A DNA stretch of 44,783 bases from Conexibacter sp. (GTDB taxonomy: Bacteria; Actinomycetota; Thermoleophilia; Solirubrobacterales; Solirubrobacteraceae). Location: contig JAOPZA010000083.1 of assembly GCA_025964325.1 (NCBI GenBank), positions 1 through 44,783 on the forward strand, in the 5' to 3' direction. Made by a program: the position numbers and the translations under genes. A model generated the notes under the pieces. It had not been told where the DNA came from, ran no database searches, and was given only the letters and a program-made list of their open reading frames with translations. Numbering within the stretch: position 1 is the first letter of the stretch; each line of letters starts with the position of its first letter. Shown in pieces: positions 8,231-17,342 of the stretch.

Positions 8231-8700
8231 CTGCGCAGGCGGAAGAAGAGGTCGGTGATGCGACCGACGCGCTCCTCGCGGAACGCGATCTCGACCTCGC
8301 GCCCGATCTTCAGCTCCGCGACCGCCGTGGCGTCGCTGCTGAGGTCGACGCCCTCGACGAAGCCGGGCAGCGCCGTGTCCGCGCCGTGGGGCTTGACGTA
8401 GCCGAGCACGTAGGGCGGCTCCGGCAGCCCGTCGATCGCGAGGTGCATGATCGTGAACAGCTCGAGCGTGCCGGCCGGCTCGAGCTCGACGAAGCCCTCC
8501 GTGCGGCAGAAGTCGCGATCGCAGATCGGCCGGGCGGGCGCGAGGACCCGCTCGCAGACGGGGCAGCGGGTCCCGAGCAGCTGCTTGTCGTCGCGCAGCG
8601 TGCGCAGGAAGGTGGCGGTCGTGACGTCGGCGGTGTGCTGGTAGGTGAGGTCCCACCGCTGCTCGACGATCCACGGTTCGGTGACGACGGCTCTGCTCAT
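8227..8700 (-). CDS. Zn-ribbon OB-fold protein (DUF35 type), thiolase partner
   Basis: 157 residues. An N-terminal helix is followed by a rubredoxin-like zinc ribbon with CPVC (near residue 46) and a second Cys pair CDRDFC, then an OB-fold beta domain. Such proteins form complexes with thiolase-like subunits, for example the ChsH2 DUF35 domain with the aldolase Ltp2, and are encoded next to them, as here. Both ends overlap neighbours by 4 nt (ATGA), predicting tight coupling with the thiolase upstream and the ligase downstream. It probably has no catalysis of its own; it likely supports folding or acyl-CoA binding of the partner. Confidence 0.88.
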   Translation of the reverse strand: MSRAVVTEPWIVEQRWDLTYQHTADVTTATFLRTLRDDKQLLGTRCPVCERVLAPARPICDRDFCRTEGFVELEPAGTLELFTIMHLAIDGLPEPPYVLGYVKPHGADTALPGFVEGVDLSSDATAVAELKIGREVEIAFREERVGRITDLFFRLRR

Positions 8701-9905
8701 GCTCTGCGCTCCCCGGTGAGGACTGCGACATTGAAGAACTGGTGGGACCCGCCGGCTCCCGTCGCGACGGCGGTCTGCGCGCCCCGGACCTGGTGCGCGC
8801 CGGCGCGGCCCTGCACCTGCAGGGTCGCCTCCGCGAAGCGGACCATCGCCGTGACGCTGATCGGGTTCGTGCAGATGACGCCGCCCGACGGATTCAGTGG
8901 GATCTCGCCGTCGAGGTCGAAGAAGCCCTCCTCGAACAGCGGGGCGGCGGTGCCGAGGTCGGCGAGGCCGAGCGCCTCGGCGTTGTGGATCTCGACGGGC
9001 GTGAACGAGGCGTAGGTCTCGACGACGTCGATCTGGTTGCGGGGATCGGTGATCCCCGCCATCGCATAGGCGCGCTCCGCCGCGACGGCGAGCGCCTCCG
9101 CGTCGCCGTAGTCGAAGCCGCGCTCGGACAGCTCGAGGCGGTCCCCGATGAAGTAGGTCTCCCCCGACATCGCGACGCCGGAGATCCACGCCGGCACGTG
9201 GCGGCGCTCGTCGACGGCGTCGGCGGAGGCGAGCACGACGGCGCAGCCGCCGGCCGACTGCGGGCAGGCATCGAGAAGCTTCAGCGGCCACGCCAGCGTG
9301 CGCGACTCGAGCACCTCGTCGATCGTGACCTCGCGGCGGATGTGCGCGTTCGGGTTGAGCGCGCCGTTGTGGTGCGCCTTGACCGACACGCGCGCCATCT
9401 GGCGCTCGGTGAGCCCATGGCGGTGCATGTAGCGCACCGCTGACATCGCGATCATCGTGATCGTCGTGAAGGGCAGGTCGCGCTCGTAGAACGGATCCCA
9501 GATCTTGTTGAAGATCTTCTGCGCGTCGCCGCTCTCGCGCACCCGGTCGGCACCGACGACGAGGACCCGGTCATAGAGTCCCGAGGCGACGTGGTGGTAG
9601 CCGGCCTGCACGGCCGAGAGGCCGGTCGCGCCGCCGGTCTGGACCCGCATCACGGGCTTCAGGCGGCCGCCGATGTAGTCGACGCACCAGCGCTCGGCGT
9701 GGTTGACGCCCATCAGCGACTCGGGCGCGAGCGCGAGCACGACCGCGTCGATGTCGTCGATCGTCATCTCGGCGGCCGCCAGCGCGGACTGCGCCGACTC
9801 GTGGAGCAGCTCGACGTAGGTCGGCGCCTCGCGCGTCGGGCCGAAGCGCGTCTGGCCGACGCCGATCGCGGCGACCGGCTGGGGTCTGAGCACGGAGGCG
9901 GACAT
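8697..9905 (-). CDS. Thiolase-family protein lacking the nucleophilic Cys (SCP-x/Ltp-like)
   Basis: 402 residues with a full thiolase fold. Conserved landmarks are the N-terminal AIGVGQTRFG, the LVVGADRV strand and the C-terminal NPSGG. At the position of the catalytic Cys (usual CASG) the sequence is QTGGATG, so Cys is Gly. The usual GHP of the C-terminal active site reads TNP, so the His is missing too. A Tyr in ETYASFTP matches the region where Ltp2-type retro-aldolases carry a catalytic Tyr. With the neighbouring OB-fold protein this points to an aldolase-like or otherwise non-thiolytic C-C lyase, by inference. Start ATG 9905 shares one base with the preceding stop. Confidence 0.88.
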   Translation of the reverse strand: MSASVLRPQPVAAIGVGQTRFGPTREAPTYVELLHESAQSALAAAEMTIDDIDAVVLALAPESLMGVNHAERWCVDYIGGRLKPVMRVQTGGATGLSAVQAGYHHVASGLYDRVLVVGADRVRESGDAQKIFNKIWDPFYERDLPFTTITMIAMSAVRYMHRHGLTERQMARVSVKAHHNGALNPNAHIRREVTIDEVLESRTLAWPLKLLDACPQSAGGCAVVLASADAVDERRHVPAWISGVAMSGETYFIGDRLELSERGFDYGDAEALAVAAERAYAMAGITDPRNQIDVVETYASFTPVEIHNAEALGLADLGTAAPLFEEGFFDLDGEIPLNPSGGVICTNPISVTAMVRFAEATLQVQGRAGAHQVRGAQTAVATGAGGSHQFFNVAVLTGERRA

Positions 9906-10990
9906 CACGCCTGCCGCCCGATCACGAGCACGGTCTGGAACTGCCCGGCGAAGCCGCCGGCGATCTGGGCGACCGCGCGCTCGACTCCGGCGCCGGCGCG
10001 CAGCTGCGAGACCGCGTCGACGACCTTGCGCAGCGGGCCGCCGAACGGCGCCTCGCCGCGCAGCGATCCACCGCCCCGGTTGACCGGCTGGGCGCCGGCG
10101 AGCGCGAGCTCGAGCGCCTCCTCGGGCGCGCAGAGACCGAGCGGCGCGTAGGCGAGCAGCTCGGCGTCGGGCGAGTAGTCGTGCAGCTGCCAGTCGCCGA
10201 CCTCGGCGGCCGCGTCGCGCACGCCGGCGCGCTCGTAGGCGTCGGCGGCGGCGCGGGCGAGGTGCGGGAGCCCGACGAGGTCCCGCTCGGCGACGCGGCC
10301 GGAGTCGGTGCACCAGCCGGCGCCGTCGAGGCTGATCCCCTCGCTGCCGGCGCGCCCGCTGCGCTCGACCACGATCGAGAAGGCGGCGTCGGTCTCGCGC
10401 GGGCACTCGAGCGCCCGCAGCGGCCACGCCACGAGCGGGGAGGCGAGCACGTCGGCGGGTGTCATGCCGTCCGCGTGGTTGCGTGCGGCGACGGCGGCGG
10501 CCGCCGCCTCCGCCCGCGCTCGGTCGGGCGCCGCGGCGCGGTGCGCGGAGGCCTGGAGCGCAGTCGCGGCGAGCGCGCTGAGGCCGCCGTCGCGCTCGTA
10601 GAAGGGCTCGACGGAGAGCCGCTCGGCCGCCTGGATCGAGCCGCCGGCCGTCTCGGAGGCCTTGCCCCAGGAGGAGACGAGCAGCCGCTCGTGCGTCCCG
10701 GAGAGGATTTGCAGGTAGGCCGTCACGAGCGCGTGGGCCGGCGAGCTCGCGACGTTGATCTCTTCGTTGAGGTAGGCGCCGGCGGGGCCGGACGTGAGCA
10801 TCGAGGAGATCGCGCGCCCGTCGACCTGGTCGGAGGCGGCGATCACGACGCCGTCCAGCTCAGCGCGGGTCAGGCCCGCGTCGACGAGCGCCGCGGTCGC
10901 GCTCTGGTAGATGAGCCATTCGAGGCTGGACGGGGCGTCGCCCGGCTGGGGCATGGCGGCCCCGACGCCGCTGAGTGTCACGGTGGTCAT
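9905..10990 (-). CDS. Second thiolase-like protein without Cys/His active site
   Basis: 361 residues, a divergent thiolase homologue. The nucleophile region reads NVASSPAHAL (no Cys) and the C-terminal GHP region reads GEAPFGG (no His). It is first in the five-gene unit and may be a structural or regulatory partner of the next thiolase; heteromeric pairs are known among OB-fold-associated thiolase-like proteins. A central Ala/Arg-rich stretch is of low complexity. The ATG at 10990 lies only a few bases after the predicted transcription start of the 10999-11027 promoter, so the mRNA may be essentially leaderless. Confidence 0.85.
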   Translation of the reverse strand: MTTVTLSGVGAAMPQPGDAPSSLEWLIYQSATAALVDAGLTRAELDGVVIAASDQVDGRAISSMLTSGPAGAYLNEEINVASSPAHALVTAYLQILSGTHERLLVSSWGKASETAGGSIQAAERLSVEPFYERDGGLSALAATALQASAHRAAAPDRARAEAAAAAVAARNHADGMTPADVLASPLVAWPLRALECPRETDAAFSIVVERSGRAGSEGISLDGAGWCTDSGRVAERDLVGLPHLARAAADAYERAGVRDAAAEVGDWQLHDYSPDAELLAYAPLGLCAPEEALELALAGAQPVNRGGGSLRGEAPFGGPLRKVVDAVSQLRAGAGVERAVAQIAGGFAGQFQTVLVIGRQA

Positions 10991-10998
10991 GCTGTCGC

Positions 10999-11027
10999 AC
11001 AGTACAGTTCTACTGCTTTGATTTCAA
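10999..11027 (-). promoter_or_regulatory. Promoter and dyad operator of the thiolase operon
   Basis: On the minus strand TTGAAA (11027-11022), a 17-bp spacer and TACTGT (11004-10999) form a good sigma-70-like promoter. A perfect dyad CAGTA-N6-TACTG (11000-11015) overlaps the -10 and the adjoining spacer, so a bound protein would block RNA polymerase. The same architecture recurs upstream of the XRE-cupin regulator (27326-27354) and, in a variant, upstream of the ABC operon (25286-25322). Confidence 0.7.
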
Positions 11028-11077
11028 TGTGCTTGGACATCTGCAGCGAGGAACGCCGAGTCCTCGATCACGCCGAT

Positions 11078-11100
11078 CCGCCGGCGCCGTGCGCCGGCGG
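11078..11100 (-). terminator. GC-rich hairpin after the ligase gene
   Basis: CCGCCGGCGC, loop CGT and GCGCCGGCGG form a perfect 10-bp stem 10 nt past the stop of the acetoacetyl-CoA-synthetase-like gene. There is no T-run, as is common in high-GC actinobacteria. It probably marks the end of the long upstream operon. Confidence 0.55.
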
Positions 11101-11109
11101 GCCGCAGGC

Positions 11110-13023
11110 TCATGCCGCGTGCTCCCGCGCCCAGGCGACGAATGCGTCGAGCGCGTCCGGGTTCGCGAGCGCGTCGCGGCTCGCGACCTGCTCCGGCGCG
11201 GCGCCCATCAGGATCCGCTTGACCGGGACCTCGAGCAGCTTGCCCGAGAGCGTGCGCGGCACCTCCGCGACCTGGTGCACCTCGTTCGGGACGTGGCGCG
11301 GCGAGCAGTCGGTGCGGATCCGCATGCGCAGTCGCGCGGCGAGCGCGTCGTCGAGCACGGCGCCGTCGCGGAGCACGACGAACAGCGGCATCCAGCCCTC
11401 GGTGCCGGCGCGCGGCACGTCGACGACGAGTGCGTCGAGCACGTCGTCCTCGACCGCGACCGCGCGGTAGATCTCGGCCGTTCCGATGCGCACGCCGCCG
11501 CGGTTGATCGTCGCGTCGCTGCGGCCCGAGATGATCGCGCTGCCGCGCTCGGTGATCTCGATCCAGTCGCCGTGGCGCCACACCCGCGGATAGGTCGAGA
11601 AGTACGCCTCGCGCAGCCGCACGTCGCCGGGGTCGTTCCACAGCCGCACGGGCATCGACGGCATCGGCTCCGTGATCACGAGCTCGCCGACCGCGCCGAC
11701 GAGCGCGCGCCCCTGCTCGTCCCACGCCTCGACCTTCGCCCCCAGCGCGCGGGCCTGCAGCTCGCCGGCGTAGACGGGGAGCGTCGGCACGCCGCCGACG
11801 AACGCCGTGCAGAGATCGGTTCCGCCGCTGGTCGAGAAGAGCCACGTGTCGGCGCCGAGCTGCTCGTAGACCCACGCGAAGCCTTCGGGCGAGAGCGGCG
11901 AGCCGGTCGAGCCGACCGCGCGCAGGGCCGACAGGTCGCGACCGCGCGCCGGCACCAGGTCGGCGTTCATCGCGGCGGCGATGAACGCCGCGCTCGTGCC
12001 GAACGTGGAGACGCGCGCCTGCGCCGCGAGGTCCCACAGCGCCTCGCCGGCCGGCGTGCCGTCGTAGAGCACGACCGAGGCGTCGCTCAAGAGGACGCCC
12101 ACGAGGAAGTTCCACATCATCCAGCCGGTCGTGGTGAACCAGAAGATCCGATCGCCCTCCTGCGCGTCGAGCTGGAGATGCGCGATCTTCAACTGCTCCA
12201 GCAGGATCCCGCCGTGCCCGTGGACGATCGCCTTCGGCACGCCCGTCGTCCCCGAGCTGTAGAGGATCCACAGCGGGTGATCGAACGGCACCCGCGCGAA
12301 CGTCAGCGGCGCGCGGGCGGGCCCGAGGAAGCCATCCTCCCAGCCGCTGCCGTCGAGCTGGCCGAAGCGCACGAGCCGCGCGCCGGTGGCGGCGGCGATC
12401 CGCTCGCCGACCGCGCGGCGGTCGAAGTCGCGCCCGCCGTAGCGATAGCCGTCGACGGCCAGCAGCACCGTCGGCTCGATCTGGGCGAAACGATCGACGA
12501 CGGCCTCGGCCCCGAACTCGGGCGCCGCGACCGACCAGATCGCGCCGATGCTCGCGCACGCGAGCAGTGCGGCGACCGTGTCGGGCACGTTCGGCAGGTA
12601 GGCGGCGACGCGATCGCCCGGACCGACGCCGAGCGCGCGCAAGCCGGCCGCGATCCGCGCCGTCCGCTCGCGCAACTCGCCCCAGGTCCAGGCGGCGAGC
12701 TGCTGCGACTCCGACGCGTGCCGGATCGCGATCCGCTCGTCCGGCTTGTCGCGGAAGAGGTGCTCGGCGTAGGACACGCGCGCGCCCGGGAACCACTCGG
12801 TCCCGGGCATCTCCCGCGCCCCGAGCACGCGCTCGTAGCCCCCCTCGACGGCGAAGTGCTCCCAGACGAGCGCCCAGAAGCGCCCGACGTCCTCGACCGA
12901 CCAGCGCCACAGCTCGCGGTAGTCCTCCGGCAGCCCGTGCTCGCGCGCGAAGCGCGTCATCGTCGCCCGCTCGATGCGCTCGGGCGACGGCTGCCACAGC
13001 GGCACCGGCTCGCGGTCGCTCAC
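11110..13023 (-). CDS. aacS: Acetoacetyl-CoA synthetase-like ligase (AacS family)
   Basis: 637 residues, the usual length for acetoacetate-CoA ligases and longer than typical acyl-CoA ligases. It should form a beta-ketoacyl-CoA from a beta-keto acid with ATP. Motifs: an ACS-type N-terminal cap, YSSGTTGVPKAIVHGHGG with the His-Gly-His typical of AacS, STSGGTDLC, and the C-terminal LSGKLLEVPVK catalytic Lys. GTG at 13023 overlaps the HyuB stop as GTGA. Standing directly after a ketone-carboxylase-like pair, it would activate the beta-keto acid those enzymes make, as in acetone (acetoacetate) or acetophenone (benzoylacetate) degradation. The true substrate may be larger than acetoacetate. Confidence 0.85.
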   Translation of the reverse strand: MSDREPVPLWQPSPERIERATMTRFAREHGLPEDYRELWRWSVEDVGRFWALVWEHFAVEGGYERVLGAREMPGTEWFPGARVSYAEHLFRDKPDERIAIRHASESQQLAAWTWGELRERTARIAAGLRALGVGPGDRVAAYLPNVPDTVAALLACASIGAIWSVAAPEFGAEAVVDRFAQIEPTVLLAVDGYRYGGRDFDRRAVGERIAAATGARLVRFGQLDGSGWEDGFLGPARAPLTFARVPFDHPLWILYSSGTTGVPKAIVHGHGGILLEQLKIAHLQLDAQEGDRIFWFTTTGWMMWNFLVGVLLSDASVVLYDGTPAGEALWDLAAQARVSTFGTSAAFIAAAMNADLVPARGRDLSALRAVGSTGSPLSPEGFAWVYEQLGADTWLFSTSGGTDLCTAFVGGVPTLPVYAGELQARALGAKVEAWDEQGRALVGAVGELVITEPMPSMPVRLWNDPGDVRLREAYFSTYPRVWRHGDWIEITERGSAIISGRSDATINRGGVRIGTAEIYRAVAVEDDVLDALVVDVPRAGTEGWMPLFVVLRDGAVLDDALAARLRMRIRTDCSPRHVPNEVHQVAEVPRTLSGKLLEVPVKRILMGAAPEQVASRDALANPDALDAFVAWAREHAA

Positions 13024-15179
13024 AGCTCGGTCAGCTGGAAGTCGACGACCGGCTCCTCCCCCTTGCGGACGAAGTCGACCCACAGCGCGCGGCCGGTCGT
13101 CGGATCGAGGTACTGACGCAGCTCGAGCTGCTCGTGGAGGCGGATCGCGGCGCCGAGCTGCTCGGGCGCGACGACGCGGTACGGCGTGACCGCGCGCCAG
13201 TCGTCGCCGAGCGGCCCCAGGATCGCGCCGCTGGCCGCGGCCTGGACGAGGATCTCGTCGCCGTCGCGCACGAGGTTCACGACGTCCGCCCAGCGACGCA
13301 CGATCGGCAGCTCGCGCGGCGCGTGGTCGCGGCCGCTGTCGGGCAGCTCGGCGAGCCGCGCGGCGAGCGCCTGCCCGCGCTCTCGCGCGGTCGCCGCCTC
13401 GTCGACCGCGACCCCGTCGACCACGACGCCGTAGAGGGAGCGGGCGCAGTCGCGCGAGACGCTGCCGTCGAGCACGTCACGCAGCACCTCCGCGATGTCG
13501 CGCTCGAGCGGGTCGCCGTAGCCGCCGCCGTTCTGCGTCACGTGGTTCATCACGTCGTGCGGACCGAGCCGGATCGTGCACTTCGCCTCGGCGATCTCGC
13601 GCCGCCCGCCGGCGCCGTCGAGGTCGAGCACGCTCGACCCGGCGGCCATCCGCTCGCGCCAGTCGGACTCGACCGCGGTCTCGTAGAGGCTCGTCGCCCC
13701 GGGGTTGCCGCCGAAGACGCCGATCGTCGTCGGCACCGTGGCGCCCTGCGTGCCGCAGGTCGCGATCAGCTCGTCGGTGTCGTAGACGGCGAGCGCGAAC
13801 TCGATCCCGTTGCCGCCGCGCTGACGACCGGCGCCGCCGGTGTCGGTCGCCTCGCGGCGCCACAGGTAGAAGACGGGCTGGTGAGCCTCGTTCAGCTCGA
13901 CGTCCATGAACTGGCTGACCGGCACGACCATCGAGCCGCCGGTGTCGACGCCGTCACGGAACGAGAAAGCCGACCCGCCCCAGCCCTGCGCGTCCATGAA
14001 CATCGTCGCGAACGGCTCGCCGAACTGGTTCATGCCGCCGAACTGGCTCAGCAGCCACGATCCGTCGGGCGGCCCGCAGACCCAGTCCTGGTGCCCTTCG
14101 GAGAACGCGAGCAGCTTCGCCAGGCACGTCTCGGCGGTCGCGCTCGCGATCCAGGCACCGGCGACCGACCCCGCCGACAGCGGCATCGGCGGCTCCGCGC
14201 TGACGACGGTGTTGGGCGGGAAGTCGATGTCGATCGAGCGCATCAGCCCGGCGTTCCAGGGCAGGTCGGAGCCGAACAGCGCGAGCATGATCGCGCCGAT
14301 CGCGCCGTAGCTGCCGGAGGCCGACCCGTTGCCCATGCCGGCGATCGCGGCGTCGGTGCCCGCGTAGTCGAAGCGGATCCGGTCGCCCGCCTTCGTCATC
14401 GTGCAGAGCACCTTGTAGAGGCGGTTCTCCTGGCCGTCGTGGTCGACGAAGCCGACGTGCTGGAAGCGGCCGTCGGGCAGGCCTTCGATCCACTCGCCCA
14501 TCCGCGCGGCGGTGCGCGCGATCGTCGTCTCCATCGTCTGACGCACGGCCTCGCCGCCGTACTCCTCGGAGGCCTCGCGCAGCCGCGCCTGCGAGACGCG
14601 GTGGGCCGAGAGGAAGGCGGAGAAGTCGTTGCCCAGCATCGCGGGCAGGCGCGAGTTCGCCATGATCGTGTCCCACACGCCGCGGTTCACGCGCCCCTCG
14701 TCGACGATCCGCGACAGCGGGATGATCAGACCCTCCTGGTAGAGGTCGGTCGCCGTCGGGCACCACGAGCCCGGGTTCATGCCGCCGACATCCATCACGT
14801 GCGCCATGCAGCCGGTCCACGCGACGAGCTCGCCGTCGTGGAAGAACGGCGAGACGAACTGCACGTCGGACTGGTGGATGCCGGCGCGGAACGGGTCGCT
14901 GCTGAGGAACACGTCGCCCGGGTTGACGTCGTCGCCGTAGCGCTCGATCACCTGCTTGATCAGCAGCTGCATGACGAACATCGGCAGCGTGTAGAAGACG
15001 CCGCAGACGGCGAGGTCGCCGTTAGGCGCGTAGAGCCCGAAGTTGTAGTCCTGCGCGTGCACGACGGGCGAGCCGGAGGCGTGCACGATCGTCGTCGAGC
15101 CCTCCTCGTTGATCGCCCAGAGCCGGTGCGAGATCACCTCGAAGGTGATCGGGTCGATCGCCGCAGCGAGCTCAGCCAT
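13020..15179 (-). CDS. HyuB/acetone-carboxylase alpha-like subunit with C-terminal gamma-like extension
   Basis: 719 residues. Residues 1 to about 560 are a hydantoinase B/oxoprolinase domain (DPITFEVISHRLWAINEE start, DPFRAGIHQSDV, GGNPGA, VTQNGGGYGDP near the end of the core). The usual HyuB length is about 550-600. The extra C-terminus (about 620-719) contains LELRQYLDPTTGRALWVDF, resembling the small gamma-type subunit of acetone carboxylases; I infer a fusion. Partnered with the HyuA gene, whose 3' end it overlaps by 8 nt, it would carry out ATP-dependent ketone carboxylation. A hydantoinase or oxoprolinase role is the alternative, but the adjacent beta-keto-acid ligase favours carboxylation. 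Confidence 0.85.
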   Translation of the reverse strand: MAELAAAIDPITFEVISHRLWAINEEGSTTIVHASGSPVVHAQDYNFGLYAPNGDLAVCGVFYTLPMFVMQLLIKQVIERYGDDVNPGDVFLSSDPFRAGIHQSDVQFVSPFFHDGELVAWTGCMAHVMDVGGMNPGSWCPTATDLYQEGLIIPLSRIVDEGRVNRGVWDTIMANSRLPAMLGNDFSAFLSAHRVSQARLREASEEYGGEAVRQTMETTIARTAARMGEWIEGLPDGRFQHVGFVDHDGQENRLYKVLCTMTKAGDRIRFDYAGTDAAIAGMGNGSASGSYGAIGAIMLALFGSDLPWNAGLMRSIDIDFPPNTVVSAEPPMPLSAGSVAGAWIASATAETCLAKLLAFSEGHQDWVCGPPDGSWLLSQFGGMNQFGEPFATMFMDAQGWGGSAFSFRDGVDTGGSMVVPVSQFMDVELNEAHQPVFYLWRREATDTGGAGRQRGGNGIEFALAVYDTDELIATCGTQGATVPTTIGVFGGNPGATSLYETAVESDWRERMAAGSSVLDLDGAGGRREIAEAKCTIRLGPHDVMNHVTQNGGGYGDPLERDIAEVLRDVLDGSVSRDCARSLYGVVVDGVAVDEAATARERGQALAARLAELPDSGRDHAPRELPIVRRWADVVNLVRDGDEILVQAAASGAILGPLGDDWRAVTPYRVVAPEQLGAAIRLHEQLELRQYLDPTTGRALWVDFVRKGEEPVVDFQLTEL

Positions 15180-17334
15180 TGAGCGCCTCCTCCATCTGCC
15201 GCACGGTGGCGGGGTTCGTCGTCGGGTCGATCGAGACGTTGCCGTGCGCGTCCACCACGGCGGACTGACCGGCGCCGATCACGATGTTCGTGTCGGCCAG
15301 CTCGAAGATCGCGGGGCCGGTCACCTGCACGCCCGGGCGCAGCGCCTGCTCGTCGTAGACGGCGGCGTCGCTCCAGCCGCCGAAGTAGACGCGGTCGTGG
15401 CGGATCGGGTCGGGCTGGGGCTCGTCGCTCGGCTCGCTCGGGCGCAGGGTCGGTGGCGAGGTCGAGGCGGTCGCGACGACGCGCCAGTTGACGAACTCGA
15501 CGCCGGCCTCGGTGAAGGCCGAGCCCTCGCCGAAGCGCTGCTCGTAGGTCTCGATGAAGCGGGCCACGAGGCGGTCGAGCCCGGCCGGCGTCACCGGATG
15601 CTCCGGCAGCTCGATCGTGAGCTCGTGGATCTGGAAGCGGAAGCGCATGTCGACGAAGTGCTCGACGCGGATCGCGTCGCGCTCGATCCCCTGCGATGCG
15701 AGCCGCGCGACCGACTCGCGCTCGACCTCCGCGAGCACGGCGCCCACGGCGTCGGCATCGACGTGCTCGGAGGCGACCGAGCTCCCGGGCGGCGTCATGA
15801 AGCTGCGCGTCGCCTCGTGCGTCACGACCAGCTCGGAGGCCGCGATCCCGAGTGCGGAGTGGACCGACGCCGTGACGGGCACGACGATCCGCTTCACCCC
15901 GAGCCCGGCGCCGAATGCGTGCGCGTGGACGGGCCCGGCGCCGCCGAAGGCGACGAGGACGAAGTTGCGCGGGTCGTGCCCGCGGTGGATCGTCGCCTGG
16001 CGGATCAGGTCCGCCATGCGCGAGTCGACGATCCGCTTGATGCCCTCCGCCGCCTGCTCGACCGTCAGGCCGAGCGGCTCGGCGACGTGCTCGCGGATCG
16101 CCCGCTCGGCGCCGTCGCGATCGAGCGTCTTGCGGCCGCCGAGGAAGCTGGTCGGATTGATCAAGCCGAGCACGACGTCGGCGTCGGTGACGGTCGGCTC
16201 CACGCCGCCGCCGCCGTAGCAGACCGGTCCGGGGACGGCACCCGCGCTGTCGGGTCCGACCTGCAGCGCGCCGTCGCGCACGCGGGCGATCGAGCCGCCG
16301 CCGGCGCCGATCGTCTCGATGCCGACCGACGGCACCGCAATCGGCTGGTGGTCCATCAGCGTCGTCGGCTGCAGCAGGGGACGTCCGTCGACGACGAGGC
16401 CGACATCGAAGCTCGTGCCGCCCATGTCGGCCGTCACGACGTTGCGCTCGCCCATCGTCTCGGCGACGAGGCGGGAGCCGACGACACCGCCGACCGGCCC
16501 GGAGAGCAGGAACGAGACCGGGCGGACCGCGGCCTGGTCGACCGCGGCGAGGCCGCCGTTGGACTGCATCAGGAGCGGCTGGTGCGACAGCCGCGCCTCG
16601 CGCAGCGTCGCGTCGAGCGAGGTCGTCACGCGACGGACCTCCGGCCCGAGGAACGCGTTGACCGCGGTCGTGACCATGCGAGCGTACTCGCCGATCCGCG
16701 GCAGCACCTCGGACGAGATCGAGACGTAGACCTCCGGCGCCTCCTCGGCGACGAGCTCGGCGACGCGCTGCTCGTGCTGCGGGTGCTCGGTGCACCACAG
16801 CAGGCAGACGGCGATCGCCTCGACGCCCTCGCTCAGCAGCTCGCGGATCGAGGCGCGCGTCGCGTCCTCGTCGAGCGGTCGCACGACGCGGCCGGCGTAG
16901 TCGACGCGCTCGGGCACCTCGCGCACGAGGCGGCGATCGATCACCGACCTGTGCTTGACGAGCCGACGCCAGTCCTTCAGCTCTGCCTCCTCGAGGCCGA
17001 AGCCCTTCATGCCGCGCATGATCGTCGTGCTGTTGCCGAAGCCCTCCGTCAGCAGCACGCCCGTCTTCGCGCCCTTGCGCTGCAGCAGGCCGTTGGTGGC
17101 GACGGTCGTGCCATGCGAGAAGCGGCGGATCGATGCGACGAACGCGTCGCGCTCGATGCCGGCGTCGGCCGCGGCGAGCGCGAACGTCGCGAGCACGCCG
17201 TCGACGAGGTTCTCTGGGGTCGTCGGCGCCTTGTAGCGCCGAACCGCGCCGCTGCGCTGCAGCACGACCGTGTCGGTGAACGTGCCGCCGATGTCCGACG
17301 CGACGTAGAAGTCTCCCTGCATGCTCTCGCTCAT
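15172..17334 (-). CDS. HyuA/acetone-carboxylase beta-like ATPase subunit
   Basis: 720 residues. It shows the actin-like ATPase signature near the N-terminus (VASDIGGTFTD), SHGTTVATNGLLQRKG, the central LSGPVGGVVG and ADMGGTSFD phosphate-binding loops, and FGGAGPVHA. In hydantoinases this subunit uses ATP to activate the substrate carbonyl; in acetone/acetophenone carboxylases it phosphorylates the enol and carboxyphosphate intermediates. I chose ATG 17334 (GAGAG five bases upstream). GTG 17346, which overlaps the dehydrogenase stop as GTGA, or ATG 17322 are alternatives. Its own promoter is predicted at 17401-17429, within the 3' tail of the preceding gene. Confidence 0.88.
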   Translation of the reverse strand: MSESMQGDFYVASDIGGTFTDTVVLQRSGAVRRYKAPTTPENLVDGVLATFALAAADAGIERDAFVASIRRFSHGTTVATNGLLQRKGAKTGVLLTEGFGNSTTIMRGMKGFGLEEAELKDWRRLVKHRSVIDRRLVREVPERVDYAGRVVRPLDEDATRASIRELLSEGVEAIAVCLLWCTEHPQHEQRVAELVAEEAPEVYVSISSEVLPRIGEYARMVTTAVNAFLGPEVRRVTTSLDATLREARLSHQPLLMQSNGGLAAVDQAAVRPVSFLLSGPVGGVVGSRLVAETMGERNVVTADMGGTSFDVGLVVDGRPLLQPTTLMDHQPIAVPSVGIETIGAGGGSIARVRDGALQVGPDSAGAVPGPVCYGGGGVEPTVTDADVVLGLINPTSFLGGRKTLDRDGAERAIREHVAEPLGLTVEQAAEGIKRIVDSRMADLIRQATIHRGHDPRNFVLVAFGGAGPVHAHAFGAGLGVKRIVVPVTASVHSALGIAASELVVTHEATRSFMTPPGSSVASEHVDADAVGAVLAEVERESVARLASQGIERDAIRVEHFVDMRFRFQIHELTIELPEHPVTPAGLDRLVARFIETYEQRFGEGSAFTEAGVEFVNWRVVATASTSPPTLRPSEPSDEPQPDPIRHDRVYFGGWSDAAVYDEQALRPGVQVTGPAIFELADTNIVIGAGQSAVVDAHGNVSIDPTTNPATVRQMEEALNG

Positions 17335-17342
17335 CACCACTC

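Noticed and set aside
11024-12997. 657-codon alternate frame on the same strand as the AacS-like gene
   Set aside because: Arg-rich translation with no ligase motifs; a frame shadow.
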